Origin: Lysobacter_L cavernae
GTDB taxonomy: Bacteria; Pseudomonadota; Gammaproteobacteria; Xanthomonadales; Xanthomonadaceae
Assembly (NCBI RefSeq): GCF_042648505.1
Contig: NZ_JBHRXK010000003.1
Coordinates: forward strand, 465,735 to 529,734
DNA: 64,000 bases
Reading direction: 5' to 3'
The notes beneath the pieces were generated by a model. It ran no database searches. It worked only from the letters and a program-made list of their open reading frames with translations, and was not told the DNA's origin. The position numbers and the translations under genes were made by a program. Of this stretch, positions 1-7,902 are shown one piece after another; the stretch's first letter is position 1, and the number at the start of each line of letters is the position of its first letter.

Positions 1-565
1 TGTAGGCCATTACCGCCAGTCGCCAGTCACCGGCAAACATGCCGTGCAGTGTCTTGAGGTAGCGCACCGCGGCCCGGGTCGAATCGATCGGCGAGAGGCG
101 GCCGTCGTAGCCGCTGCGGATCGGCACGCCGTGGTCGCGTGCGGTCAGGGCGATCATCTGCCACAAGCCGGCCGGGCCGCTGGGGCTGCGTGCGCCGGGG
201 CGGTAGCCGCTCTCGACGAATGGGATCAGCGCGTATTCGGTCGGCAGGTGCGCCTCGCGCAGGGCCTCGACCACGTAGCCGAACAGCGGCAGCAGATCGT
301 CGTTGCGCGCCGCCAGGCGCTTGGGCGCACTGGCGAAGTGCTGGCGCCAGCGCGGGGAGCTGTCGTCGGTATCGCAATCGGGGTCGGCCAAGCCGCCGCG
401 GAAACGCTCGTAGATCTCGCGGCCGTTGCGGTTGCCGGCCGTGGCGGAAGCGTTTGTGGCCTCGGCTACGTCCGCCGTGACTATCGGTGCGGCCGTCTGA
501 GCGAACGCCGGCGCGGTGAGGCTGGCGATGACCAGGCCGAACCCGGCCACCCACTGGTGGCGCAT
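1..565 (-). CDS. mltD: Membrane-bound lytic murein transglycosylase D (5' part, cut by window edge)
   Basis: Cleaves peptidoglycan glycan strands in the periplasm. The first 188 residues are visible; the gene runs off the left edge. A signal peptide (about residues 1-23, ending PAFAQ) precedes a soluble lysozyme-like domain. The stretch IPFVESGYRPGA carries the catalytic Glu, followed by SPSGPAGLWQMI and AVRYLKTLHGMFAGDW, all typical of SLT-family MltD. The ATG at 565 directly precedes the signal sequence. A GTG at 580 in the same frame overlaps the gloB stop by 4 bp and is an alternative start suggesting translational coupling. LysM repeats expected at the C-terminus lie outside the window. 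The gene follows gloB on the same strand. Confidence 0.93.
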   Translation of the reverse strand, partial: MRHQWVAGFGLVIASLTAPAFAQTAAPIVTADVAEATNASATAGNRNGREIYERFRGGLADPDCDTDDSSPRWRQHFASAPKRLAARNDDLLPLFGYVVEALREAHLPTEYALIPFVESGYRPGARSPSGPAGLWQMIALTARDHGVPIRSGYDGRLSPIDSTRAAVRYLKTLHGMFAGDWRLAVMAY

Positions 566-576
566 GCGGGTGCCAC

Positions 577-1344
577 TCACGCGACGAACCCGTCCTTCCA
601 GCGCCGCAATTCGGCGAAGGCATCGACGCTGTCGCGTACCTCGCGACCCAGCTGCCGGCGCAGGGCGGCCCGGACATCGGCGCTGTCCACGCGCAGGAAC
701 GGATTGGCGGCGCACTCGCCGGCGATGGTACTGGGCAGGGTGGGGTGTCCGCGCTCGCGCATGGCCTGAGCTTCCTCAATGCGGCGCGCCAGCGCCGGGT
801 TGTCGGGTTCTACCACGCGGGCGAAGGCCGCGTTTGCGAGCGTGTACTCATGTCCGCAACAGACCCGGGTGTCGCCGGGCAGAGCCGACAGGCGCGACAG
901 GGACGCATGCATCTGCGCCGGACTGCCCTCGAACAGGCGCCCGCAGCCCAGGCTGAACAGGGTGTCACCGCAGAACAGCAGGCCATCGCCGACGTAGGCC
1001 ACGTGGCTGAGGGTGTGGCCGGGCACAGCGATGACCTCGAAGCGCCAGCTGCCCAGCTCGACCGTATCGCCATCCCCGACCCGACGGGTGGCGGTGGTGA
1101 TGCGTTCGTCGACCGGGGCGATCACCGGCAACTGCGGCCAGTGCGCCAGCAGCGCCGGGACGCCGCCGATGTGGTCGGGGTGGTGGTGGGTCAGCAGGAT
1201 GCCGGCCGGTTCCAGCCCCGCCGCGGCGGCGGCCAGTACCGGGCCGGCTTCGCTGGGGTCGACGATCACGGCTGGGCCGCCGCCGTCGTGGGCGGCGATC
1301 CAGATGTAGTTGTCGCGCAGTGCGGGCAGGGGCGTCAGCTGCAT
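577..1344 (-). CDS. gloB: Hydroxyacylglutathione hydrolase (glyoxalase II)
   Basis: Hydrolyses S-D-lactoylglutathione to D-lactate and glutathione, the second step of methylglyoxal detoxification in the cytoplasm. The 255-residue protein has the metallo-beta-lactamase metal motif THHHPDH at residues 52-58, then GHTLSHVAY, a CGDTLF motif for the bridging Asp, and CGHEYT in the C-terminal substrate domain. The length is normal for the family. The ATG at 1344 gives the canonical start MQLTPLPALRDNY; the frame stays open upstream but that part looks non-coding. It is divergent from the methyltransferase gene and 99 bp from it. The gene order gloB, yafS-like, rnhA, dnaQ is the same as in E. coli. 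Confidence 0.97.
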   Translation of the reverse strand: MQLTPLPALRDNYIWIAAHDGGGPAVIVDPSEAGPVLAAAAAGLEPAGILLTHHHPDHIGGVPALLAHWPQLPVIAPVDERITTATRRVGDGDTVELGSWRFEVIAVPGHTLSHVAYVGDGLLFCGDTLFSLGCGRLFEGSPAQMHASLSRLSALPGDTRVCCGHEYTLANAAFARVVEPDNPALARRIEEAQAMRERGHPTLPSTIAGECAANPFLRVDSADVRAALRRQLGREVRDSVDAFAELRRWKDGFVA

Positions 1345-1442
1345 GGGTTGCTCGGAAGGCTTACCTGGAAGACGCGGCTGTACCGCACAATCGGGGCTCT
1401 GGCCGTCGCCATGGGCGCTGGCCACCCGAACCGGTCCCGACC

Positions 1443-2144
1443 ATGCCCGTGCCATCCCAACCCCGTCAACCCGATGCCGACCCCGGCGCGTTGGCCTGGT
1501 TCAGCAGCGAGCCCGGCCAGGGGCTGCTGGCGGTCGAAGAGACCGCGATGCTGCGGGTGTTGGCCGCCTGCCCGGCGGCGGCGTGGGCGTGGCTGGGCGT
1601 CAGCGGTGCGGCGCCGCCCGAGATCGGTCGCGGCCTGCTGTTGCGGCGCCACACGCGTGGTTTCCACGGCGCCGTGCAGTGCCGCCTGCCGCTGCCGGTG
1701 GCGAGCGAGGCGCTCGGCGCCGTGCTGCTGCAGCATGCGCTGGACGACGACGTGCCGATCGACCCGCTGCTGGACGAATGCGCGCGCGTGCTCGCACCGG
1801 GCGGGACGCTGTGGCTGGCGGTGCTCAACCCGTGGAGCCCGTACCGGCTGCGCTGGGCGCGCAGCGGTCTGCGCGCGCGCGATCCGGGCGTGTGGCAGGC
1901 GGCGCTGCGTCGGGCCGGGTTTGCCGCCGACACGGTCAGCCTGCAGTGGCTGGGGCCGCATTGGCGCGTGGCGCACGGCGAGGTCGGCGTCGGCGCGGCG
2001 GATCGCCTGCGCGCCGGCGTCGCGCTGACCGTCAACAAGCGCGTGCATGCACTGATCCCGCCCAAGCCGCTGCGCAACCTGCGCTGGCAGGCCAGTCGCG
2101 TCGGCGTCACCCATCCGAGCGTCTGCGACGGCGTGCGGCGATAA
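1443..2144 (+). CDS. YafS-like SAM-dependent methyltransferase
   Basis: A 233-residue class I methyltransferase-like protein, probably cytoplasmic, with unknown substrate. The visible elements are LLDECARVLAPGGTLWLAV, which is the post-motif III region of the methyltransferase fold, and NPWSPYRLRW. The classical glycine-rich motif I is poorly conserved. Its place between gloB and rnhA matches yafS of E. coli, which supports the family call. The ATG at 1443 was chosen because residues upstream are not protein-like. The C-terminus is basic (VNKRVHALIPPKPLRNLRW). It ends 7 bp before rnhA, so the two are likely cotranscribed. The family is clear by context; the function is not. Confidence 0.75.
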   Translation: MPVPSQPRQPDADPGALAWFSSEPGQGLLAVEETAMLRVLAACPAAAWAWLGVSGAAPPEIGRGLLLRRHTRGFHGAVQCRLPLPVASEALGAVLLQHALDDDVPIDPLLDECARVLAPGGTLWLAVLNPWSPYRLRWARSGLRARDPGVWQAALRRAGFAADTVSLQWLGPHWRVAHGEVGVGAADRLRAGVALTVNKRVHALIPPKPLRNLRWQASRVGVTHPSVCDGVRR

Positions 2145-2151
2145 TGACGCG

Positions 2152-2619
2152 ATGACATCGAATACCAAGAAACACATCGAAGCCCACACCGATGGCGCCT
2201 GCCTCGGCAATCCGGGCCCCGGCGGCTGGGCCGCGCTGCTGCGCTACAACGGACGCGAGCGCGAACTGGCCGGCGGCGAAGCCGACACCACCAACAACCG
2301 CATGGAGCTGATGGCCGCGATCATGGCGCTGGAGGCGCTCAGCGAGCCGTGCGAGGTCATGCTGCAGACCGACTCGCAGTACGTGCGCCAGGGCATCACC
2401 GAATGGATCGGTAACTGGGTGCGCCGCGGCTGGAAAACCGCCGGTGGCGATCCGGTCAAGAACCGCGACCTGTGGGAGCGCCTGCACGCGGCCGCGCAGC
2501 GGCACACGGTCGAGTGGCGGTGGGTGAAGGGCCATTCCGGCGACCCCGACAACGAACGGGTCGATGTGCTCGCCCGCAACGAGGCGTTGCGCTTCCGCCA
2601 ACCCGCCGCCGTGCGCTGA
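2152..2619 (+). CDS. rnhA: Ribonuclease HI
   Basis: Degrades the RNA strand of RNA-DNA hybrids, removing primers and R-loops. The 155-residue protein shows all catalytic residues: Asp14 in HTDGACLGN, Glu52 in NRMELMAA, Asp74 in QTDSQYV, His128 in VKGHSG and Asp138 in ERVDVLA. These match E. coli D10, E48, D70, H124 and D134 with a shift of four, caused by a slightly longer N-terminus. The basic handle region WVRRGWKTAGG is present. It lies 7 bp after the methyltransferase gene and 22 bp before dnaQ on the same strand, the usual rnhA-dnaQ pair, although here the two are collinear and not divergent as in E. coli. Confidence 0.98.
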   Translation: MTSNTKKHIEAHTDGACLGNPGPGGWAALLRYNGRERELAGGEADTTNNRMELMAAIMALEALSEPCEVMLQTDSQYVRQGITEWIGNWVRRGWKTAGGDPVKNRDLWERLHAAAQRHTVEWRWVKGHSGDPDNERVDVLARNEALRFRQPAAVR

Positions 2620-2641
2620 GGCCATGCGAGAATCCCCGACG

Positions 2642-3385
2642 ATGCGGCAGATCATCCTCGATACCGAAACCACCGGCCTGAGCTGGGAACGTGGCAACCG
2701 TGTGGTCGAAATCGGCTGCGTGGAGTACATCGAGCGCCGCCCCAGCGGCCGCACGTTCCACGTCTACCTCAAACCCGACTGCGACTTCGAACAAGGCGCG
2801 CAGGAAGTGACCGGCCTGACTCTGGAGTTCCTGGCCGACAAGCCAGCTTTCGCCGAGATCGCCGACGAGTTCATCGACTTCATCGACGGCGCCGAGCTGA
2901 TCATCCACAACGCGGCTTTCGACGTCGGCTTCCTCGACAACGAGCTGCGCCTGCTCGGCCCGCAGCACGGTCGCCTGCGCGACCGCTGCACGGTCGAAGA
3001 CACCTTGCTGATGGCGCGGCAGCGCTTCCCCGGCCAGCGCAACTCGCTGGACGCGCTGTGCAAGCGACTGGGCGTGGACAACTCGCACCGCCAGCTGCAC
3101 GGCGCCCTGCTCGACGCCCAGATCCTCGCCGAGGTCTATCTGGCGCTGACCTCGGGTCAGGAAGAGATCGGGTTCGGTGACGAGGCATCGGCGGCAGCGC
3201 CGGAAACCGTCAGCTTCCGCACGCTCGCGGGCGCAACGCGGCCGCGGGTGCAGGTCAGTGCCGAAGAACAGGCCGCCCATCAGGCGCGACTGGAAAAGCT
3301 GCGCAAGAAGGCCGGCAAGTGCGTCTGGGACGAGTTCGCGGCCGTCGAAGCCGGCGCCGAGGCGAACGAGCCGGTACTGGCCTGA
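2642..3385 (+). CDS. dnaQ: DNA polymerase III subunit epsilon (proofreading exonuclease)
   Basis: The 3'-5' proofreading exonuclease of the replicative polymerase core, bound between alpha (DnaE) and theta. The 247-residue protein has Exo I DTETTGL (Asp7, Glu9), Exo II HNAAFDVGFLDNEL (Asp94) and Exo III with His153 and Asp158 (QLHGALLDAQ). The C-terminal 60 residues form the alpha-binding tail, with RKKAGKCVWDEF near the end. The ATG at 2642 gives the canonical MRQIILDTETTG. An upstream in-frame ATG at 2624 would add six residues and is less likely. It ends 53 bp from the convergent phosphatase gene; the inverted repeat around 3430-3451 (CCGCAACC/GGTTGCGG) may serve as part of a terminator. 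Confidence 0.98.
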   Translation: MRQIILDTETTGLSWERGNRVVEIGCVEYIERRPSGRTFHVYLKPDCDFEQGAQEVTGLTLEFLADKPAFAEIADEFIDFIDGAELIIHNAAFDVGFLDNELRLLGPQHGRLRDRCTVEDTLLMARQRFPGQRNSLDALCKRLGVDNSHRQLHGALLDAQILAEVYLALTSGQEEIGFGDEASAAAPETVSFRTLAGATRPRVQVSAEEQAAHQARLEKLRKKAGKCVWDEFAAVEAGAEANEPVLA

Positions 3386-3438
3386 GGCTGGCGCCGCCGG
3401 TTGCGCATGCGCCGGCTGATCCAGCACGGCCGCAACCG

Positions 3439-4143
3439 TCAGTGGTTGCGGACCAGCACCACCGTGACGTTGTCCGAGCCGCCGCCGTCGAGCGCGGCGG
3501 CGACCAGCGTGTCGACGCATTCCTGGGCGCTGCAGTCGTCGTGGGCGAGTACCTTGGCGATGCTGCGGTCGTCGACTTCCTCGGTGAGGCCGTCGCTGCA
3601 CAGCAGCAGCTGCATGCCCGGCTTGAGCTCGCCGGTCATGGTCTCGACATTGAGGTTGCGCGGGTCGGTCACGCCCAGCGCCTGCGTCACCACGTTGCGG
3701 TGCGGGTGGCTGCGCGCCTGCTCGTGGGTGATCGCGCCGTTGGCGATCAGTTCCTGCACGTAGCTGTGGTCCTGCGACAACTGCGCCAGGTGGCCGTCAC
3801 GCCACAGGTAGACCCGGCTGTCGCCGACCCAGGCCACCTCGAAGCGGTTGCCGTTGACCCGGGCCGCGACCACGGTCGTGCCCATCGGCAACGCGTCGTT
3901 GCGGCGCTTGGAGGTGCGGATGATTTCCTCGTCGGCGATGCGGATCGCCTGGGCGAGCGGCGTGCCGTCACGGATTTCGCGGACGATGGCCTCGCGGGCC
4001 AGCGCGCTGGCGACTTCGCCGTACTCGTGGCCACCCATGCCGTCGGCCACCAGCCAAAGGCCCAGCTCGCTGTCACCGTAATAGGTGTCTTCGTTGAGTT
4101 CGCGGCGCAGGCCGACGTGCGTCAGGTGTCCGAATTCGATCAT
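3439..4143 (-). CDS. PP2C-family Ser/Thr protein phosphatase (Stp1/PrpC type)
   Basis: A 234-residue single-domain metal-dependent phosphatase expected to remove phosphate from Ser/Thr residues on proteins phosphorylated by Hanks-type kinases or, in some bacteria, proteins tied to type VI secretion. The PP2C motifs are in order: NEDTYYG (Glu18, Asp19), ADGMGGHEYG (Asp34, Gly35), GDSRVYLWRDG, HPHRNVVTQALG, CSDGLTEEV and GGSDNVTVV. No membrane segment or extra domain is seen. No partner kinase is adjacent, so the target is unknown. The ATG at 4143 follows directly on the family-typical start. The region upstream contains a perfect 10-bp inverted repeat. Confidence 0.93.
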   Translation of the reverse strand: MIEFGHLTHVGLRRELNEDTYYGDSELGLWLVADGMGGHEYGEVASALAREAIVREIRDGTPLAQAIRIADEEIIRTSKRRNDALPMGTTVVAARVNGNRFEVAWVGDSRVYLWRDGHLAQLSQDHSYVQELIANGAITHEQARSHPHRNVVTQALGVTDPRNLNVETMTGELKPGMQLLLCSDGLTEEVDDRSIAKVLAHDDCSAQECVDTLVAAALDGGGSDNVTVVLVRNH

Positions 4144-4148
4144 GAGGG

Positions 4149-4199
4149 GATCATGCCGGTCGCGTCGTCGGGCTCTTCAAGGCGGTTAACGGCATGATC
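4149..4199. repeat. Perfect 10-bp inverted repeat upstream of the phosphatase gene
   Basis: GATCATGCCG at 4149-4158 and CGGCATGATC at 4190-4199 are perfect reverse complements with a 31-bp spacer. They lie directly upstream of the phosphatase start codon (4143). It could be an operator or the base of an RNA hairpin in the leader; nothing here decides which. Confidence 0.5.
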
Positions 4200-4273
4200 G
4201 TGGTCGAACGGCCGTGAGGCAAGGCGCCATGCCATCGGGACAGATTCCATCCGGGCAGGCGTGCTGCGGCGCG

Positions 4274-4303
4274 AAAAAAGAAACGGGCCCGTGTGGGCCC
4301 GTA
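4274..4303 (-). terminator. Rho-independent terminator of tRNA-Ser(CGA)
   Basis: On the minus strand ACGGGCCC-ACAC-GGGCCCGT forms a perfect 8-bp stem, followed by TTCTTTTTT. It starts 9 bp beyond the CCA end of the tRNA, exactly where a terminator is expected. Confidence 0.9.
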
Positions 4304-4311
4304 TCCGTATC

Positions 4312-4402
<91 letters not shown>

Positions 4403-4420
4403 GGGTGCAGTGAGCCGATA

Positions 4421-4449
4421 ATGATACGGGGCGAAAGCGCCTGCGACAA
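4421..4449 (-). promoter_or_regulatory. Sigma-70 promoter of tRNA-Ser(CGA)
   Basis: On the minus strand TTGTCG (4449-4444), a 17-bp spacer, and TATCAT (4426-4421). The predicted start point falls about 12 nt before the 5' end of the tRNA at 4402, as expected for a short leader. Confidence 0.7.
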
Positions 4450-4500
4450 GGTATCCCGCCGGCCGGCTACACTGTGTCCCCCTGAACGAACAACGATGCC

Positions 4501-4908
4501 ATGTCCGAAATCCTGGTTCCGGTGTCCTTTGGTGAACTGCTCGACAAGATCGCGATCCTGCAGATCAAGTCCGAGCGCATGACCGACGAGGCCAAGCTGG
4601 TCAACGTCCGCAACGAGCTGTCGGCGTTGGAGCGGACCTGGATGGCGCACCCGGCCGCGGGCAACGATATCGCCCGCTTGCGCGCGCAGCTCAAGGCCGT
4701 CAACGAGCGCCTGTGGGTGATCGAGGACGACATCCGCATCAAGGAGAAGGCGCAGGCCTTCGACGACGAGTTCGTCAAGCTGGCGCGCAGCGTCTATTTC
4801 GAGAACGACGAGCGCGCACGCATCAAGAAGGACATCAACCTGGCGCTGGGCTCGTCCTACGTCGAGGAAAAGTCCTACCAGGACTACAAGACCGGCAACG
4901 CGCCGTAA
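4501..4908 (+). CDS. DUF6165 family protein
   Basis: A 135-residue soluble protein with no assigned activity, starting MSEILVPVSFGELLDKIAIL and rich in charged helices (ERMTDEAKLVNVRNELSALE, IKEKAQAFDDEFVKLA). The conserved N-terminal block and the C-terminal RIKKDINLALGS followed by YVEEKSYQDY are features I associate with DUF6165. Members are often found next to sugar or LPS glycosyltransferase genes, and here a GT9 gene and KdkA lie just beyond. That context suggests, but does not show, a role in envelope glycan assembly. It is convergent with the small membrane-protein gene, 14 bp apart. Confidence 0.75.
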   Translation: MSEILVPVSFGELLDKIAILQIKSERMTDEAKLVNVRNELSALERTWMAHPAAGNDIARLRAQLKAVNERLWVIEDDIRIKEKAQAFDDEFVKLARSVYFENDERARIKKDINLALGSSYVEEKSYQDYKTGNAP

Positions 4909-4922
4909 GCCTGGCCCGCTGG

Positions 4923-5273
4923 TCAGCGGGCCAGGGCGTAGGCGGCGATCGCAAAGGCCAGCAATGCCGCCGTTGCGGCCACTGCCGAGACGATCTGGGA
5001 ACCGCGGAGTCGGCGTTCCAGCTCGGTCTGGCTGCGCTGCAGGCCGGCCAGGGTGCGTTCCAGATCGACTGACGCCTGCTTCAGCGCAGCCAACGTCTGC
5101 TCCATCTCGCTGGCCAAGGTCTTGATGGCCTGGTCGTTGTGGTCGACCGCGTCCTGCAGTTCGCGGATCTGCTGCGGAATCTGCGTGGGCTCGCGGCTGC
5201 GGGTGAACATCGGCCGCGCGGCCCGGATCAGCTCGGGCAGCAACGGGGCGACGATGGTGAACCATGCGGCCAT
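4923..5273 (-). CDS. Small coiled-coil protein with C-terminal membrane anchor
   Basis: A 116-residue protein of no recognised family. The N-terminus is amphipathic (MAAWFTIVAPLLPELIRAA), residues about 30-90 form a long heptad-like helix (LQDAVDHNDQAIKTLASEME, LAALKQASVDLERTLAGLQR), and residues about 92-114 are a single hydrophobic segment (IVSAVAATAALLAFAIAAYA). It would sit in the inner membrane as a tail-anchored coiled coil. Its ATG overlaps the stop of the GT9 gene by one base (TGATG), so it is translationally coupled to that gene and may assist an LPS-core enzyme. The function is unknown. Confidence 0.8.
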   Translation of the reverse strand: MAAWFTIVAPLLPELIRAARPMFTRSREPTQIPQQIRELQDAVDHNDQAIKTLASEMEQTLAALKQASVDLERTLAGLQRSQTELERRLRGSQIVSAVAATAALLAFAIAAYALAR

Positions 5274-6370
5274 CAGCGGCTCCTGTGATCGAGTGTCGGG
5301 TGGTCGGCGCGGTAGCGTTCGAACGCAGCGATGCCGTCGTCGACCGTGATCAGGTCCATGACGCCGTCGTGCTCGATCTTGGTGCCCCAGCGCAAATCGG
5401 CGGCCGGTTTGTGCAAAAACCTGCGCGCGGCATCGTCGTAGCGGTCGGCGCAGTAGCGGCGGTCGCTGTAGGGGCCACTGCGCGCCGGGTTGCTGGCCGC
5501 GTGCAGGCCCAGCACCTTGGTGCCCATGGCGTTGGCGATGTGCATCGGGCCGGAGTCGGGCGTCATCAACAGCTGCCCGCGCTCCAGCAGGGCCGGCAGC
5601 TGCTTGAGTGTGTCCTTGCCGACCAGGTCCAGTGCCGGCTGCCGCATCGCGGCGAGGATCGCGTCGGTGGTCTGTCGCTCCAGTTCGCTGCGGCCGCCGC
5701 ACAGCACCACCCGCCAGCCTTGCGCGATGGCATGGTCGGCGACCGCGGCGTAGCGCTCGGCCCGCCAGTTGCGTCGCACATGGCTGGAGCACGGCGAGAC
5801 CAGCAGCGTCGGCGTGCCGTCCTGCGGCCATTGGGCGCGGGCCCATGCGCGGGCCTCGTCCGGTACCGGCAGATCCCAGCGCACCTGCGCCTGGTGCAGG
5901 CCGAGCGGTTCGCAGAAGCTGCCGATCGCATCGAGCACGTGGATGCCCGGGCGGTCGGGGATGCGTTCGTTGACGAACAGCCCGTGCAGATCCTTGGAAC
6001 GCGACCGGTCATAGCCGATCCGGCGCGTCGCCGGCACGAACGCCGAGAGCAGGTTGGCGCGCGCGGCCACCTGCATCTGCAGCAGCGCATCGAAGCAGCT
6101 GGCGTCGCCGAGCTGCGCGTGCAGTTCGCGACGCAGCGCGCGCATGCCAGCCAGACCGGTCTTCTTGTCGTATTCGACGAAGTCGACGCCGGGCAGGCCG
6201 GCGAGCAGGCGGTGCTCGCCCTTGCCGATCACCCAGGTCAGTCGCGCCAGCGGCCACGCCGCCTGCAGGGTGTGCACCAGCGGCGCGACATGGGTCACAT
6301 CGCCGAGCGCGGACAGGCGCAGCAGGCAGATCGAAGCGGGGGCTGCGGTGGTAGAGGGTGCAGCGTGCAC
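5273..6370 (-). CDS. Glycosyltransferase family 9 (ADP-heptose:LPS heptosyltransferase-like)
   Basis: Likely transfers heptose, or a related sugar, from an ADP-sugar to the LPS inner core on the cytoplasmic face of the inner membrane. The 365-residue GT-B protein begins with the family hallmark LLRLSALGDVTHVAPLV (about residues 16-32) and has LLVSPCSSHVRRNW in mid-protein and TPDSGPMHIANAMG in the C-terminal donor-binding domain. It resembles WaaC/WaaF/RfaQ but I cannot tell which, so no symbol is given. It is divergent from kdkA with only 22 bp between start codons, so any promoters must overlap coding sequence. The neighbours support LPS-core synthesis. Confidence 0.88.
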   Translation of the reverse strand: MHAAPSTTAAPASICLLRLSALGDVTHVAPLVHTLQAAWPLARLTWVIGKGEHRLLAGLPGVDFVEYDKKTGLAGMRALRRELHAQLGDASCFDALLQMQVAARANLLSAFVPATRRIGYDRSRSKDLHGLFVNERIPDRPGIHVLDAIGSFCEPLGLHQAQVRWDLPVPDEARAWARAQWPQDGTPTLLVSPCSSHVRRNWRAERYAAVADHAIAQGWRVVLCGGRSELERQTTDAILAAMRQPALDLVGKDTLKQLPALLERGQLLMTPDSGPMHIANAMGTKVLGLHAASNPARSGPYSDRRYCADRYDDAARRFLHKPAADLRWGTKIEHDGVMDLITVDDGIAAFERYRADHPTLDHRSR

Positions 6371-6392
6371 GTGAATTGTTAGACTCCCAAGA

Positions 6393-7142
6393 ATGACGGG
6401 GTTCGATGCTGCCGAAGAATTGACGCCGTTCCGTGACGACAGCGGCTACGGTGCGATTCTGTTCGACCGTGCCCGGGTGCGGCAAGCGAGCCCGGAATGG
6501 TTCTCGCCGTCGTTCTGGGGTCAACACGCGCGCCCGGTCGACAGCGGCGGCCGTGGCGGCGCCTGGTTCATCGATGCGCCGTTTGGCCCGACGTTGTTGC
6601 GCCGCTACCTGCGCGGAGGAGTGGTGGCGCGCTTCAATCGCGACCGCTACTGGTGGCATGGCGCGGCGCAGACCCGCAGCTTTGCCGAGTTCCGCCTGAC
6701 CCGCGCCGTCGCCGAGAAAGGGGTGCCGGTGCCGCGGCCGATCGCCGCCTATTACCGCCGCGATGGCCTGCATTACCACGCCGCCATCCTGCTCGAGCGA
6801 CTCGACGACGTGCGCACGCTGGCCGATCGTGCCGCGGTCGCCGGCGACGGCGCGCCGTGGGAGGAGGCGGGGCGGCTGATCGCCCGCAGCCACCGAGCCG
6901 GGCTCGACCACGCCGATCTCAACGCGCACAACCTGCTGTTCGACCCGGCCGGTCGTGGCTGGGTGATCGACCTTGACCGCGGCCGCATGCGCATCCCGGC
7001 CACCGGTTGGCGCGAGCGCAACCTGGCACGGCTCAGGCGTTCGCTGCTGAAGTTGCGCGGGGCGCATCCAGTCGAGCAGGTCGAGCGTGACTTCGCACGG
7101 CTGCGCGGTGCCTACGACCGGGCCTGGGACCGAGGTTACTGA
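6393..7142 (+). CDS. kdkA: 3-deoxy-D-manno-octulosonic acid (Kdo) kinase
   Basis: Phosphorylates O-4 of the single Kdo residue on Kdo-lipid IVA in the LPS inner core of bacteria that carry only one Kdo. The 249-residue kinase-like protein shows FGPTLLRRYLRGGVVARF at the nucleotide-binding end, the catalytic loop LDHADLNAHNLL (about 173-184) and the metal-binding Asp in WVIDLDRGRMR. FNRDRYWW and ERNLARLRRSLLKL are KdkA-typical. The length is normal. It is 22 bp from the divergent GT9 gene and one base before the MBL-fold gene. KdkA is characteristic of Xanthomonadaceae, Pasteurellaceae and Vibrionaceae. Confidence 0.93.
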   Translation: MTGFDAAEELTPFRDDSGYGAILFDRARVRQASPEWFSPSFWGQHARPVDSGGRGGAWFIDAPFGPTLLRRYLRGGVVARFNRDRYWWHGAAQTRSFAEFRLTRAVAEKGVPVPRPIAAYYRRDGLHYHAAILLERLDDVRTLADRAAVAGDGAPWEEAGRLIARSHRAGLDHADLNAHNLLFDPAGRGWVIDLDRGRMRIPATGWRERNLARLRRSLLKLRGAHPVEQVERDFARLRGAYDRAWDRGY

Positions 7143-7143
7143 G

Positions 7144-7902
7144 ATGAACTGGCAACTGCGCCTGCACGGAGTCGGCAATGCCTCGGCGGTCGAACTCGGC
7201 TCGGCCATGGCGACGATCGAGCACCACGGCACGCCGTGGCTGACCATCGACTGCGGTGGCGAAGGCCTGACCGCTTACCTTGCCCATTACGGCGAGCCAC
7301 CGCGCGCGTTGTTCATCACCCACACTCATCTCGATCACGTCGCCGGCTTCGAGCGATTGTTCGTGGCCAGTTATTTCGATCCGACGCGGCGCGGCCGGGT
7401 GCGGCTGTACGTGCCCGCGACCGTGGTGCCGTGGCTGCACCAGCGCGTCGGCGACTATCCCAACGCACTGGCCGAGGGCGGCGTGAATTTCTGGGACGCG
7501 TTCCAGGTGATCCCGGTCGGCGCCTCGTTCTGGCACGAGGGCGTGCGCCTGGAGGTGTTCCCGACCCGCCACCACTGGCCCGAGACCGCCTACGGCCTGC
7601 GCCTGCACGGCAGTGCGGTGTGGACCGGTGATACCCGGCCGATTCCGGAGATGCTGGCCCGGTTCGCCGATGCCGGCGAACTGGTCGCCCACGATTGCGC
7701 ACTGCATGGCAACCCCTCGCACAGCGGCATCGAGGACCTGGAGCGTGAGTACCCGCGCGAGCTGCTCGACCGTTGCCTGCTGTACCACTACGGCAACCGC
7801 GAGGAAGGCGAGATCCTGGCCGCACGCGGCTACCGCGTCGCCCATCCGGGCGAGGTGGTGGTGCTGAACGAACCGACGGCGCCACGGTCAGAACCGGTAT
7901 GA
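7144..7902 (+). CDS. MBL-fold metallo-hydrolase (RNase Z/PhnP-like)
   Basis: A 252-residue metallo-beta-lactamase-fold protein with metal motif THTHLDH at about residues 59-65, a second ligand region FPTRHHWPETAYGLRL, the Asp of VWTGDTRPIPE, and C-terminal LLYHYGNRE. The architecture resembles the RNase Z/PhnP branch, but no exosite arm is seen, so the substrate is not known. The ATG at 7144 lies one base after the kdkA stop. The 3' end overlaps moaA by 4 bp (ATGA), so it is read with both neighbours even though they belong to different pathways. Confidence 0.82.
   Translation: MNWQLRLHGVGNASAVELGSAMATIEHHGTPWLTIDCGGEGLTAYLAHYGEPPRALFITHTHLDHVAGFERLFVASYFDPTRRGRVRLYVPATVVPWLHQRVGDYPNALAEGGVNFWDAFQVIPVGASFWHEGVRLEVFPTRHHWPETAYGLRLHGSAVWTGDTRPIPEMLARFADAGELVAHDCALHGNPSHSGIEDLEREYPRELLDRCLLYHYGNREEGEILAARGYRVAHPGEVVVLNEPTAPRSEPV

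Noticed and set aside
7773..7898. moaA-associated Moco riboswitch
   Set aside because: moaA overlaps the preceding gene by 4 bp, so there is no leader to hold a riboswitch.
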